A stretch of DNA of 64,000 bases from [Clostridium] scindens (GCF_019597925.1 NZ_CP080442.1:1468001-1532000); one strand, 5' to 3'. Numbered from the stretch's first letter, positions 8,633-17,962 are shown. Notes: generated by a model not told the origin, from the letters alone. A program made the numbers and translations.

Positions 8633-9817
8633 ATGGGAAAACGAGTATTCCTGATTGTACTGGACAGCGTTGGAGTAGGCGAAGCGCCGGATGCGGGCAA
8701 GTTTGACGATGTCGGATGCGATACATTTGGCACCTGTGTCCGAAGCGGCAAACTGAAGGTGCCGAACCTGGAAGCCTTAGGCATCTATAATATCCAGGGG
8801 ACATCTTTTTACAATCCGGGGAAAGAGGTGGCCGGATGTTATGGCCGTATGCAGGAGAAGTCGGCAGGAAAGGATACGACGGTAGGGCACTGGGAGATCG
8901 CGGGCGTCGTGTCAGAAAAAGCAATGCCTACCTATCCCCATGGATTTCCGGAGGAAATTATTGAGGAATTTGAAATGAGCACCGGAAGAGGAACGCTGTG
9001 TAATCTTCCATACTCCGGGACAGATGTAATACGGGATTATGGAAGGGAGCATGTCCGTACCGGAAAACTGATCGTCTATACTTCCGCGGATAGCGTATTC
9101 CAGGTTGCGGCCCATGAAGATGTGATCCCTCTGGAAGAATTATATGAGGACTGCCGGAAGGCAAGAGCCATACTGAAAGGCGAGCACGGCGTAGGACGCG
9201 TGATCGCAAGGCCCTTTGTTGGAGAATATCCGGATTATGCAAGGACGGTGAACCGCCATGATTTTTCCCTGGAACCGCCAGGACAGACGATTCTGGATGC
9301 GCTTAGGGAGGCAGGATATGCGGTCATCGGCGTAGGCAAGATCTATGATATCTTTGCAGGAAAAGGGATAACCGAGACCTATCCCAATGAAGGGAATACC
9401 CGGAATATGGAACGAACCCTGGAATTGACAGACAGAGATTTCGAAGGGCTGTGCTTCGTGAATCTGGTCGACTTTGACATGATGTACGGGCACAGGAATG
9501 ATATCGACGGGTATGTAGCGGCGCTCAATGAAGTGGATATCCAGATTGGGCGGCTGATGGAGAAGATGGGGCCTGAGGATCTGCTGATGATTACGGCTGA
9601 CCATGGGTGCGACCCAGGCTTTAAAGGCACGGATCACAGCAGGGAATATACGCCCTGCCTGTGTTACGGCAGGAATCTAAAGAAAGGAATCGACCTTGGC
9701 ACCAGAAGCAGTTTTGCTGATATCGCGCAGACGATCGCAGACATATTCGGGGTGGCATACGGAGGTGACGGAGAAAGTTTTTACAAAAATATTCTTACAT
9801 CAAAAAAATTTGCATGA
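8633..9817 (+). CDS. deoB: Phosphopentomutase
   Basis: A 394-residue enzyme of the alkaline phosphatase superfamily that interconverts (deoxy)ribose 1-phosphate and 5-phosphate in nucleoside catabolism. It has the N-terminal LIVLDSVGVGEAPDA metal site, GKDTTVGHWEI with the catalytic Thr at about 85, and the C-terminal ITADHGCDP and GTDHSREYTP metal motifs at about 325-345. ATG 8633 is preceded by AAAAAGGAG and matches the normal family start; the frame is open 36 codons further upstream but without homology. It fits with adenine deaminase in purine salvage. Confidence 0.96.
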   Translation: MGKRVFLIVLDSVGVGEAPDAGKFDDVGCDTFGTCVRSGKLKVPNLEALGIYNIQGTSFYNPGKEVAGCYGRMQEKSAGKDTTVGHWEIAGVVSEKAMPTYPHGFPEEIIEEFEMSTGRGTLCNLPYSGTDVIRDYGREHVRTGKLIVYTSADSVFQVAAHEDVIPLEELYEDCRKARAILKGEHGVGRVIARPFVGEYPDYARTVNRHDFSLEPPGQTILDALREAGYAVIGVGKIYDIFAGKGITETYPNEGNTRNMERTLELTDRDFEGLCFVNLVDFDMMYGHRNDIDGYVAALNEVDIQIGRLMEKMGPEDLLMITADHGCDPGFKGTDHSREYTPCLCYGRNLKKGIDLGTRSSFADIAQTIADIFGVAYGGDGESFYKNILTSKKFA

Positions 9818-9823
9818 TATAAT
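9795..9823 (+). promoter_or_regulatory. Putative sigma-A promoter of the CarD gene
   Basis: TTACAT (9795-9800), a 17-bp spacer and a perfect TATAAT (9818-9823) overlap the 3' end of deoB and lie about 70 bp before the CarD gene. Confidence 0.65.
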
Positions 9824-9894
9824 ATAGCGTATAGAGGAATTATGTCGGTATAAAAAGAACTTCATAGATGTAGGTCCGAACAGGAGGGAATTAT

Positions 9895-10404
9895 GTGTTT
9901 AAGATTGGTGATTATGTAACTCATTATAAAGAAGGGGTCTGTGAAGTAATTGATATCGGAAAACTGGACATGAGATGTTCAGACAGGAAGAAGGAATATT
10001 ATACGCTGAAGCCATTATATGATACCGGTGGAACATTGTATATGCCAGTTGCCAACGAAAGAAACCAGATACGGGGAGTCATCACTCACGACGAAGCCCA
10101 GGCTTTGATAGAGGATATCCCGAATATTGAAGCGCTGTGGGTGACAGACGAGAAGAAGCGGGAATCCTTATATAAGGAAGCGGTATTTAAGAATCAATGC
10201 AAGGAATGGATCGCGATTATCAAGACATCCTATCTGCGCAAGATGGATCGTTTGTCTTCCGGGAAAAAATCAATAAATGTAGACGATAAATACCTGAGCA
10301 TCGCAGAGCAGTTCCTGTATGGGGAACTGGCTGTGGCTCTTGCAATACCTAAGGAAAAGATTCGCGAGTATATTACAGAGCGAATGGGAAAACTGGAGGC
10401 ATAG
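9895..10404 (+). CDS. CarD family transcriptional regulator
   Basis: A 169-residue protein with an N-terminal CarD/CdnL/TRCF RNA-polymerase interaction domain (FKIGDYVTHYKEGVCEVIDI; YYTLKPLYD; YMPV) and a helical C-terminal DNA-binding part. Proteins of this family bind the RNA polymerase beta subunit and stabilise open complexes. It starts at GTG 9895 after CAGGAGGGAA; the ATG two bases earlier is out of frame. A single-gene unit ended by the terminator at 10412. Confidence 0.88.
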   Translation: MFKIGDYVTHYKEGVCEVIDIGKLDMRCSDRKKEYYTLKPLYDTGGTLYMPVANERNQIRGVITHDEAQALIEDIPNIEALWVTDEKKRESLYKEAVFKNQCKEWIAIIKTSYLRKMDRLSSGKKSINVDDKYLSIAEQFLYGELAVALAIPKEKIREYITERMGKLEA

Positions 10405-10411
10405 GAGAAGA

Positions 10412-10446
10412 AGGCTTCCTGCAGCTTGCTGCGGGGGCCTTTTTTA
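10412..10446 (+). terminator. Rho-independent terminator after the CarD gene
   Basis: AGGCTTCCTGCAGC pairs with GCTGCGGGGGCCT across a 2-nt loop, with wobble pairs, and is followed by TTTTT. Confidence 0.8.
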
Positions 10447-10999
10447 TAGTATTCGGGAGCTGAGGAGACTGAATATAGAAAGTGAAATGATAGAGTAACA
10501 GAAAATATAAAAATAATTGAAAAACATATTGACAAATCAGTGGAAATATACTAATATTATAAACAAATAATAGACGAGGCAAAAAAACAAATAGTTCTAT
10601 AGTATATTCGTTTGGAGTCAGTTTATTATTTCAAAGATTTGAAGAGCATTGTATCATTTATAAAGGATTTTGGAAAGATATTTTATCAGAGGATAAATCA
10701 TAGTTTCAAAATAAAATAATTATAAATGTGAAGATGCAGATTCAAATTATAGTTTATGAAAGGGAGGTACAGACCGCCAAAGAATTAAACTATGAATGCT
10801 GATTCAGGTTAATGGACTTGAGGAAGGCACAGATCGGAAAGCAGAGTACCGTGAGATGGAGATCAAAAGATTGAAACAGTAACGGGAAAGTTATATGCCG
10901 GAAGATGGAATGCCAGAAGAGGAGGTTAAGAGGAATCAGTAAAAAAATTACCAGACCCTGTATACAGGAGAAAGAGGTAAGAATGATTGAAGAATCAAA
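10447..10999 (+). other. AT-rich stretch without a convincing gene; promoter plus decayed coding remnant
   Basis: No intact gene was found here. A consensus promoter is present: TTGACA at 10529-10534, 17-bp spacer, TAATAT at 10552-10557. Downstream, fragments with coding-like composition share one frame but are broken by stops: EGTDRKAEYREMEIKRLKQ ends at a TAA near 10882 and RESYMPEDGMPEEEVKRNQ follows to the next stop. They faintly resemble the helical part of a transposase OrfA or another coiled-coil protein. A GGGAGG at about 10761 also lacks a usable ORF. It may be a dead gene or an untranslated RNA ending at the hairpin at 11000-11044. Confidence 0.4.
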
Positions 11000-11044
11000 G
11001 TAAAGATGGGTATCAATGTAAGATTAGTTGATACCCATCTTTAC
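11000..11044 (+). terminator. Long perfect inverted repeat, possible terminator
   Basis: GTAAAGATGGGTATCAA (11000-11016) is repeated exactly inverted at 11028-11044, giving a 17-bp perfect stem with an 11-nt loop. The following sequence is only moderately T-rich (TGTTGTATTTT), so it could be a terminator, a processing site or the end of a mobile remnant. Confidence 0.5.
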
Positions 11045-11125
11045 TGTTGTATTTTAGAAGATGATCCGAATAATAGAGAAAGGAAATGTATGAGTATTCA
11101 AAGGTAATATCATATAAACACTACT

Positions 11126-12658
11126 ATGCAGATTGATATACAGGCAGTCATGAAACTCCCTGCTCTTGCGGAAAGCAATTTCGCGGCAGGGAAAGAAGGA
11201 AGGCATACGAAGGTAAAAGGAGTCACCGTGCTCGAAATTACGGATCTGGATGACCAGGGCAGCGATCTGCTGAGCATTCACGAGGGAGATCTGGTACTGA
11301 GCGCTTGCAATGATATCAGGGATGATCTAGAGAAGCAGCTGCTTCTGGTTCAAGTGCTTAAGAAGTGCAAGGCCTCGGGGCTCGTATTGTTCTACGTGGG
11401 CGAGGTAATCCGCAATCTTGATGCAGAGGTGCTTAGACTCTGCGACCAGCTTAGTTTTCCCTTGATCTGTCCTCGGGGAAAGAGGGGAAAGCGGCTGGAA
11501 TACTCTTCTGTGATATCGGAGGTAACAGCCTTGCTGCTGCAGAAAGGCAAGCAACAGGAGAAGCGGGAGAGGGAGAATATAAACGAACTGCTTAAAATGG
11601 TACAGGATGGAAAATCGCTGCAAGAAGGGCTGGCTTACATCAGCGGCCAGTACGGAATATCCGTTGTAATTCTGAATGAGAGAAGGTCGGCAGCGTTTGC
11701 TGCCGGGGAACGCCAGGAATACTTAAGAACGGCAGTCTTAGAAGAACTCAAGGATTTTGAATGTAAGAGAGTGCGGTTTATCAAAGAGCAGTTCTGGCTC
11801 TGCTTCTGCGAGAACGAGGGTGTAGAGATTGAGAAAAGCGTGAAGTATTCTGTATTTTCTATTCTGGAATTTTCTCTGGAACTTTGGCAGAACGAGCTGG
11901 TATCCCAGAGCAAGAAGGAACTGATCCGGGCAATTGTCCGGGGGAGAGAGGAATATGCCCAGACTCTCGCAAAAGAGCAGGGAATCGACCTTGGGAAAAT
12001 CAGAGGATTCTTTCTGCTGTCGGAGGACATGCCAGAAGAGGCCTTCGAGAAATTTCAGGAATTTGCAGAGGAAACAGCCAAGTGGCACGGAGTCCGGCTG
12101 GTGAAAAGCGGATACCAGAAAGTTAAGGTATTTCTGATGTTTACGGCGTATGCGTTTCCCATTCTGGAATTCTTTCATACGCTGGAGGCGGAACTTCCTG
12201 GAGAGGCTATATTGCTGGCTTGCCATACGAATATGGAAAAAGAACTGTTCCTTCTGCTGCCCAGGGCCGTAGAATTCTACGCATTTCTGGGAAGGATATA
12301 TGGAAAGAGGAAGGCATTGGGCAGATACGAATTGCAGATGTGCATGCAATACAGACTGCTTGCGGAAGGCAAGGAGAAGCAAGTGCTTTGCCTCTATGAT
12401 TCCATGCTGTCCGTCTTAAAGGATTATGATGAGAAAAATAACAGCAGTATTGTGGATACACTGCTGGAAGTGATGCTGAACCATGCGATGAACCTTAAGA
12501 AAGCAGCGGAAAATATGTTTGTCCACTATAATACGGTCCAATACCGCATTAAGAAAATAGAAGATCTGCTCCAGATGAATATTAAGTCGCCGGAAGACTT
12601 GAGCGCGCTGTATATGACAGCGCTGCGGGAAGCCTGCCTGCGTATTGGTGAAAACTGA
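11126..12658 (+). CDS. PucR family transcriptional regulator
   Basis: A 510-residue regulator. The N-terminal about 130 residues form the PucR ligand-sensing domain (IDIQAVMKLPALAES; ITDLDDQGSDLL). The C-terminal about 60 residues form the PucR helix-turn-helix (NNSSIVDTLLEVMLNHAMNL; FVHYNTVQYRIKKIEDLL). PucR proteins control purine degradation or other nitrogen-compound genes. The ATG at 11126 lacks a good ribosome-binding site, but the protein aligns with family starts from this point. A terminator follows, and the DUF917/permease operon begins 145 bp downstream in the same direction, its likely target. Confidence 0.88.
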   Translation: MQIDIQAVMKLPALAESNFAAGKEGRHTKVKGVTVLEITDLDDQGSDLLSIHEGDLVLSACNDIRDDLEKQLLLVQVLKKCKASGLVLFYVGEVIRNLDAEVLRLCDQLSFPLICPRGKRGKRLEYSSVISEVTALLLQKGKQQEKRERENINELLKMVQDGKSLQEGLAYISGQYGISVVILNERRSAAFAAGERQEYLRTAVLEELKDFECKRVRFIKEQFWLCFCENEGVEIEKSVKYSVFSILEFSLELWQNELVSQSKKELIRAIVRGREEYAQTLAKEQGIDLGKIRGFFLLSEDMPEEAFEKFQEFAEETAKWHGVRLVKSGYQKVKVFLMFTAYAFPILEFFHTLEAELPGEAILLACHTNMEKELFLLLPRAVEFYAFLGRIYGKRKALGRYELQMCMQYRLLAEGKEKQVLCLYDSMLSVLKDYDEKNNSSIVDTLLEVMLNHAMNLKKAAENMFVHYNTVQYRIKKIEDLLQMNIKSPEDLSALYMTALREACLRIGEN

Positions 12659-12667
12659 CAAAAAAAG

Positions 12668-12700
12668 CAGCCCCTTTTTGGTAGAAGGGGTTGTTTTTTT
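12668..12700 (+). terminator. Rho-independent terminator after pucR-like gene
   Basis: CAGCCCCTT (12668-12676) pairs with AAGGGGTTG (12685-12693), followed by TTTTTTT. Confidence 0.85.
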
Positions 12701-12803
12701 TATAACAGCAGGCTGTGCTGTTTAGTTTTATTACAATTGTAAATCGACCGCTTCTGACATAGAATCAGCATATCCTAACACAATAAAGAAAGGCGGTAGA
12801 AAA

Positions 12804-13940
12804 ATGGCTACTATGAAATTAACCAATCAGGAACAGGTGGAAGACTTTGTCAGGGGGTGCACCCTGTACGCAACAGGCGGCGGCGGACTCCCGGAAAACG
12901 GAATCGTTTCGCTTATGAGCGAGATTGAGAAGAATGGAAGCGTAGGCTGGACGGATGTTACGGAGATTCCGGATGACGTATTGGCTGTCTGTCCGTTCCT
13001 TATGGGATCCATCGCGCCTCATGACGAGTACACCATAAAAGAAATGGAAGGCTTTGGATATACAGAAGGGGTCAACAAAGAAAAGGAGAGGCTTGCCAAG
13101 GCGATTCAGGAACTGGAGGACTATACTGGAAAAAAACTTGGAGTCGTGGTACCTATCGAACTTGCGGGAGCCAATACATCGGGTCCTGTATCAGCGGGCA
13201 GTTCCCTGGGCATGCTTGCCGTAGATGGAGATTACTGCGGAAGGGCAATTCCTGAGATCCTTCAGATTACTCCATATCTGAACGGAAAGGAATGCCTGCC
13301 AGTGACTTCCGTGGATGAGTGGGGAAATACGTGTATCATTAAGGATGCCGTGAATCTGCGGGTAGTCGAAAAAATCGGCAAGCTGATCAGCGCTGGAGGC
13401 TATGGCCTGGCAGGACAGGCAGGATTCGTCATGACAGGCAAGGAGTTAAAAGAGACGGTGATTCCAGGCACGCTGACGAAAGCCTATGAAGTGGGAAGAT
13501 TTATACGCGAGGCAAGGGAAGCCGGAGAAACGCAGATGGTAAAGAAACTGGCGGAGAAGATCGGGGCTTATATTCTTGCAGAAGGAACGGTCGTGTCGGT
13601 GGAAGATGAGGATAGAGAAGGATATTACTGGGGAACAATTACAGTACGCAGCATAGAAGACGAAGAGTTTAAAATCTGGTTTAAAAATGAAAACCATGTA
13701 TGCTGGAAAAACGGACAGCCTTATGTCTCCAGCCCGGATTTGATCTGCATCGTTGACAAAGATACGGCAGAGCCTATTCCTAATCCTAAGATGAAAGGAG
13801 CGAAAGAAGTGACGATTCTGGCGCTTCCATGCAAGCCGCAGCTTAGAGAGGAAAAGATTAAGAATGTACTGTGTCCGAAGTATTTTGGATTTGAGGATAT
13901 TGAGTATGTACCTGTAGAGACTGTGATGGAAGGAAAGTAA
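12804..13940 (+). CDS. DUF917 family protein (hydantoinase/thiohydantoin desulfurase-associated)
   Basis: A 378-residue protein matching the DUF917 family: FVRGCTLYATGGGGLPENG at about 13-31, SAGSSLGMLAVDGDYCGRA at about 132-150 and a C-terminal SPDLICIVD segment. Members are found with hydantoinases and with an S-methylthiohydantoin desulfurase; the reaction here is not proven. ATG is preceded by AAAGGCGG. It is the first gene of an operon with a purine/hydantoin-type permease, a dipeptidase and serine dehydratase, suggesting it acts on an imported heterocyclic nitrogen compound. Confidence 0.8.
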   Translation: MATMKLTNQEQVEDFVRGCTLYATGGGGLPENGIVSLMSEIEKNGSVGWTDVTEIPDDVLAVCPFLMGSIAPHDEYTIKEMEGFGYTEGVNKEKERLAKAIQELEDYTGKKLGVVVPIELAGANTSGPVSAGSSLGMLAVDGDYCGRAIPEILQITPYLNGKECLPVTSVDEWGNTCIIKDAVNLRVVEKIGKLISAGGYGLAGQAGFVMTGKELKETVIPGTLTKAYEVGRFIREAREAGETQMVKKLAEKIGAYILAEGTVVSVEDEDREGYYWGTITVRSIEDEEFKIWFKNENHVCWKNGQPYVSSPDLICIVDKDTAEPIPNPKMKGAKEVTILALPCKPQLREEKIKNVLCPKYFGFEDIEYVPVETVMEGK

Positions 13941-13955
13941 AGAAAGGGTAGAAGA

Positions 13956-15257
13956 ATGAGAGAAAATGCAAAGCAGGAGATGCCTGTGGAAGATCAGTTT
14001 TATGATTATCCAGACAGGCCGGTTCCTGCAGATAAGCGTAGGACACAGTTAAACATTGCGGTAGTGACTACTGGCATGGCCGTTGCCATGTCAACCTTGT
14101 ATACCGGTTCGGCGCTGGCTGAGGTAATGTCTTATAGGGACGGCGTCATTTCGATACTGGCAGGCTGCGTCATCTTGATGGTGATCGCCACGCTTACCGG
14201 AAATATCGGGGCGGATCATGGCGTTTCTACATCCATGCTGGCGAGACATCCCTTTGGAAGAAAAGGATCGAATATCGTAGGCCTCATTCTTGCGATATCC
14301 ATGCTCGGCTGGTTTTCCTATCAGTGCGGCTATTTTGGGGAGACCATCTCCCTTCTGCTTCCCGGGCATCTGCTGACCAGTCCGGTGGCTGCTACAATTT
14401 GGGGAGGAATTTTCATGATGTCTACGGCTATCGTAGGGTATAAGGGGATGACTTATCTGAGCATGGCGGCAGCGCCGCTTTTGCTGGGCATGTGCCTGTA
14501 CTGCGGAGTAATGGCAGTATCTCAGACGGGAATGCAGACAATCATGTCACAGAATCCGGAACATCCGGCGGGCATTGGAATAGGGATTACCATCGTGGTG
14601 GGCGGCTGGATTACAGGCGCTGTGCTGCAGCCGGATATCTCCAGATATGCCAGAAACAGAATGCATAATACCAGAGGCGTACTGATGGCAATCATCGTAT
14701 TCGCGGCTGCCAACTGGGGCGGATTCGTCATAGCAAAAGCCACAAGAAGTTCTTCTATAATGGAAGGCCTGCAGCTTCTGGGAATGGGCACGATTGGTCT
14801 TCTGATCGTCGTGCTGGGGCAGTGGACGAGCAATGATAACAACCTGTACTCAGCAGCTTTGGCTATTATCAACGTGAAGCCTGGCATCAACAAGCATATT
14901 GTATCTGCGGTGTGCGGCGTCGTATTTACCTTGCTGGCAGTGACAGGAATACAGAATCATTTTGTGGGATTTCTATCTTTGCTCGGAACTTTCCTGCCGC
15001 CGATCGGAACCGTGCTCGTAGCGGACTATAACCTGGGCAGGAAAAAGAAAGAGTATCATTTTGAAGGGACGGAAATCTTTGCGGACTATAAGCCGCTGGC
15101 CTTTATCTCCATCATTTTAGGAGGGGGAATCGCATACGTGATTCCTTGGGGATCGACGGCGATCAACTCCATGATTGTCACATTCATCATTTATGTGGCA
15201 GGCGATAAGATCATGGCATTGGCAAGTTCTGATGAAGGAGCAGAAAATGAAGCGTGA
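13956..15257 (+). CDS. NCS1 family permease (cytosine permease-like)
   Basis: A 433-residue membrane protein with about 12 hydrophobic segments. The N-terminal DQFYDYPDRPVPADKRRTQ and the first helix resemble CodB-type nucleobase:cation symporters, which carry cytosine, purines, allantoin or hydantoins. It starts 16 bp after the DUF917 gene and overlaps the dipeptidase gene by 11 bp. In this context it is the likely importer of the compound sensed by the PucR regulator. Confidence 0.88.
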   Translation: MRENAKQEMPVEDQFYDYPDRPVPADKRRTQLNIAVVTTGMAVAMSTLYTGSALAEVMSYRDGVISILAGCVILMVIATLTGNIGADHGVSTSMLARHPFGRKGSNIVGLILAISMLGWFSYQCGYFGETISLLLPGHLLTSPVAATIWGGIFMMSTAIVGYKGMTYLSMAAAPLLLGMCLYCGVMAVSQTGMQTIMSQNPEHPAGIGIGITIVVGGWITGAVLQPDISRYARNRMHNTRGVLMAIIVFAAANWGGFVIAKATRSSSIMEGLQLLGMGTIGLLIVVLGQWTSNDNNLYSAALAIINVKPGINKHIVSAVCGVVFTLLAVTGIQNHFVGFLSLLGTFLPPIGTVLVADYNLGRKKKEYHFEGTEIFADYKPLAFISIILGGGIAYVIPWGSTAINSMIVTFIIYVAGDKIMALASSDEGAENEA

Positions 15258-16599
15258 GATAAAAAGACGAATTGACCAGTACCTGGAGCAGACGGAAAAG
15301 CAGATGCTTGACGGAATCAAAAGAAGCGTACAAATACAGAGTGTAAAAGGGGAGCCTTCCAAGGAGGCTCCTTTTGGAGAAGGACCCAGATTGGCGCTGC
15401 TTGACGCACTAAAGCAGGCAGACGAATTGGGATTTAAGACAGAGAATCTGGACAGCCGGATCGGGTTTGCGGAGTATGGGGCCGGAGAAGAGATGGTTGC
15501 GGTGCTGGGACATCTGGACGTAGTGCCGGCTATCGGCGAGTGGACGCATGATCCATTTTGCGCAGAGATATATGACGGCATGCTGTATGGCAGAGGCGTG
15601 CTGGATGATAAGGGACCGGTGATAGGCGCGTTGTACGCGCTTGCCGCAGTCAGGCACAGCGGAGTGGACTTAAAAAGAAGAATCCGCGTGATTATGGGGA
15701 CGGACGAGGAAAGCGGCTCGTCCTGTGTCGCGTACTATAAAGAGAGAAAGCAGGAACTTCCGGTGGCAGGATTTACGCCGGATGCCTGCTTCCCGGTTAT
15801 TTTCTGTGAGAAAGGCTGCCTGGTATTTGAAATCGGATGCGAACTGTCAAAAGAGACCCTGGGAAGGCTTCAGAAATTCCGGGGCGGTACCGCGCCTAAT
15901 GTGGTTATGGAGGAGTTTGAAATCCATATGCTGACGGAAGGAGGCTCATGTTCCATGTATAAGAAGGGAAAGAGCGCCCATGCCGCCGCGCCTTCTCTTG
16001 GCATCAATGCCGGAGTGGCTGCCGCAAAAGAACTGGCACAAGTAAGACTGGCACCCGAGATAGACGATATGATGAGATTCATTGCGGATTACATTGGAGA
16101 TGAGACGCAAGGAAAAGGCCTTGGGATCGATTATACAGACGAGGAGACCGGCTGCGTATCTGTTAATCTGGGAATTCTGGGAATCCGGGAAGGCCGGGCA
16201 TATCTGACGCTGGATATCCGGTATCCCAACAATGCTGACCCGGAATGGATAAAAAAAGAAGTGGAAAGAAAAGTAAGTTCCCGGAATCTGGAAATACAGA
16301 GCATAAGACATTCGCCTCTTATGTACCTCTCCAAAGAATCTGCGCTTATTAAAACCCTGATGAATGTATACGAGCAGGAGATGGGAGCGGGAGCAAAGCC
16401 TGTTGCGATCGGAGGCGGAACCTATGCAAAGTCATTTTCCAATATGGCGGCATTCGGGCCGCTTTTCCCGGGACAGAAGGATTGCATCCACCAGCCGGAT
16501 GAACAGGTGGAGGTGGAACTGCTTAAGAAGGCCGTGCGCATGATGGCGTATGCGATGGCAGAACTTGCGCAGGCAGAGGAGGTGAACGAATGGATGTAA
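15247..16599 (+). CDS. M20 family metallopeptidase (Sapep/PepV-like dipeptidase)
   Basis: A 450-residue zinc or manganese peptidase. Metal and catalytic motifs are visible: GHLDVVP at about 90 (His, Asp), GRGVLDDKGP at about 115 (Asp), GTDEESGSS at about 150 (Glu-Glu) and a C-terminal GGGTYAK at about 390. ATG 15247 has AGGAG upstream and overlaps the permease end; an in-frame ATG at 15175 lies inside the permease and is unlikely. PepV-like enzymes cleave Xaa dipeptides; some relatives act on N-carbamoyl or cyclic-amide-derived substrates, which would suit this operon. Confidence 0.88.
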   Translation: MKREIKRRIDQYLEQTEKQMLDGIKRSVQIQSVKGEPSKEAPFGEGPRLALLDALKQADELGFKTENLDSRIGFAEYGAGEEMVAVLGHLDVVPAIGEWTHDPFCAEIYDGMLYGRGVLDDKGPVIGALYALAAVRHSGVDLKRRIRVIMGTDEESGSSCVAYYKERKQELPVAGFTPDACFPVIFCEKGCLVFEIGCELSKETLGRLQKFRGGTAPNVVMEEFEIHMLTEGGSCSMYKKGKSAHAAAPSLGINAGVAAAKELAQVRLAPEIDDMMRFIADYIGDETQGKGLGIDYTDEETGCVSVNLGILGIREGRAYLTLDIRYPNNADPEWIKKEVERKVSSRNLEIQSIRHSPLMYLSKESALIKTLMNVYEQEMGAGAKPVAIGGGTYAKSFSNMAAFGPLFPGQKDCIHQPDEQVEVELLKKAVRMMAYAMAELAQAEEVNEWM

Positions 16600-17015
16600 G
16601 TATTTTCAGCGTGCTGGGACCCGTGATGATCGGACCGTCCAGCTCGCATACGGCAGGGGCTGCCAGGCTGTCAAAGGCGGCTGCCAGGATTGCGGGTGGC
16701 CGGATTAAAAAGGTCTCATTTGGGCTGCACGGCTCATTTGCCAAAACGTATAAAGGACATGCCACGGATAAAGCGCTGCTTGCCGGGGTGCTGGGCCTGG
16801 ACGAACAGGATGAGAATATCATCCGCAGTTATGAACTGGCTGACAAGTCAGGGCTTAAGTATGAATTTTATACGACGGATCTGGGAGACGTCCATGAGAA
16901 TTCGGTAAAAATGGACTTTTTGATGCAGGATGGGCGGACCGTCTCCGTGACTGGCTCATCCGTAGGCGGAGGAGAGATAGAAATTCTGGAAAAGAGATAT
17001 GGCAGCTTGTTTTAA
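16590..17015 (+). CDS. sdaAB: L-serine dehydratase, beta subunit, short form without ACT domain
   Basis: A 141-residue protein matching the serine dehydratase beta domain (IFSVLGPVMIGPSSSHTAGAAR; FGLHGSFAKTYKGHATDKAL; SVGGGEIEI). Typical clostridial SdaAB proteins are about 220 residues with a C-terminal ACT domain; that domain is absent here. With the alpha subunit 20 bp downstream it would form a 4Fe-4S enzyme turning L-serine into pyruvate and ammonia. It overlaps the M20 peptidase end by 10 bp. Loss of ACT could mean relaxed allosteric control or a related substrate. Confidence 0.9.
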   Translation: MDVSIFSVLGPVMIGPSSSHTAGAARLSKAAARIAGGRIKKVSFGLHGSFAKTYKGHATDKALLAGVLGLDEQDENIIRSYELADKSGLKYEFYTTDLGDVHENSVKMDFLMQDGRTVSVTGSSVGGGEIEILEKRYGSLF

Positions 17016-17035
17016 ACGAAAAAGGAGAAGATAGA

Positions 17036-17920
17036 ATGTACCATAATTTCAGCGAGTTACAAGATTACTGCAACCGCAGCCACGTACTTTTGTGGGAGGC
17101 AGTACTGAAAAATGAAATCAGGATTACCCATGAGCCAAAAGAACTGATCTATGACAGGGCCAGAAGACGTCTGGCAATTATGGAGTCCGCGGTAAAAAAG
17201 CATATTGCCAGGCCTTCAGAGCCGGACGGAAACTACATAGCAGGAATGTCCGCAAGGCAGCATGATCACAAGGACAATGGCATCTGCGGCGCATTCATCA
17301 ATAGGGTCATGGCCTATGCGCTGTCCTGCAGCGAGGCAAACGCTTCCATGGGAAAGGTATGCGCCGCGCCCACCGCTGGCTCCTGCGGAATCCTTCCGGC
17401 CGTCCTGATTGGGATGAAAGAAGAACTGAGTCTTGAGGAAGAGACGGTTCTGAATGGCTTTATCACGGCGGGAGGCCTGGGCGCTATTATTACGCGCAAT
17501 GCCACCGTTTCCGGTGCAGAAGGAGGATGCCAGGCAGAGTGCGGGGTAGCGGCAGCCATCGCCGCGGCGGCAGCCGTCCAGATGTGCGGCGGCATCGCAG
17601 AGCAGTCCATTGCGGCCAGCGGATTTGCACTGATGAATATTATGGGGCTCGTTTGTGATCCAGTAGCCGGGCTGGTACAGATTCCCTGCGCCCAGAGAAA
17701 TGCTTCCCAGGCAGTAAACGCTTTAGTGTCCGCAGATCTTGCGCTGGCAGGCCAGCCGCTTCTTATCCCCATGGATGAGATCGTAGAGGCAATGTATCAG
17801 GTGGGAAGGCAGCTTCCTCCATCGCTTCGGGAAACTGCGATGGGCGGCCTTGCAGCCACAAAGACCGGCAAGAAGATGGGCAGATGCCTGACAGAAAAAA
17901 ACCTTCAGGCCGAAGCATAG
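17036..17920 (+). CDS. sdaAA: L-serine dehydratase, alpha (Fe-S) subunit
   Basis: A 294-residue subunit with the AAPTAGSCGILPAV motif at about 110, GAEGGCQAECGVAAA at about 160 and GLVCDPVAGLVQIPC at about 203-217; the cysteines of these segments ligate the 4Fe-4S cluster that activates the substrate hydroxyl. Length is normal. It is the last gene of the operon; its 3' end overlaps the stem of a terminator that works for the opposite strand. Confidence 0.95.
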   Translation: MYHNFSELQDYCNRSHVLLWEAVLKNEIRITHEPKELIYDRARRRLAIMESAVKKHIARPSEPDGNYIAGMSARQHDHKDNGICGAFINRVMAYALSCSEANASMGKVCAAPTAGSCGILPAVLIGMKEELSLEEETVLNGFITAGGLGAIITRNATVSGAEGGCQAECGVAAAIAAAAAVQMCGGIAEQSIAASGFALMNIMGLVCDPVAGLVQIPCAQRNASQAVNALVSADLALAGQPLLIPMDEIVEAMYQVGRQLPPSLRETAMGGLAATKTGKKMGRCLTEKNLQAEA

Positions 17921-17937
17921 CATGCTCAGCCTGAAGG
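17895..17937 (-). terminator. Terminator of the interrupted lipoprotein gene, overlapping the sdaAA end
   Basis: CCTTCAGGC at 17902-17910 and GCCTGAAGG at 17929-17937 form a long, slightly imperfect stem. On the minus strand it is followed by seven T (A run at 17895-17901), so it terminates leftward transcription from the substrate-binding protein gene. Confidence 0.75.
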
Positions 17938-17962
17938 GGAAGCAGGTAGATGGGCTGCCGGA

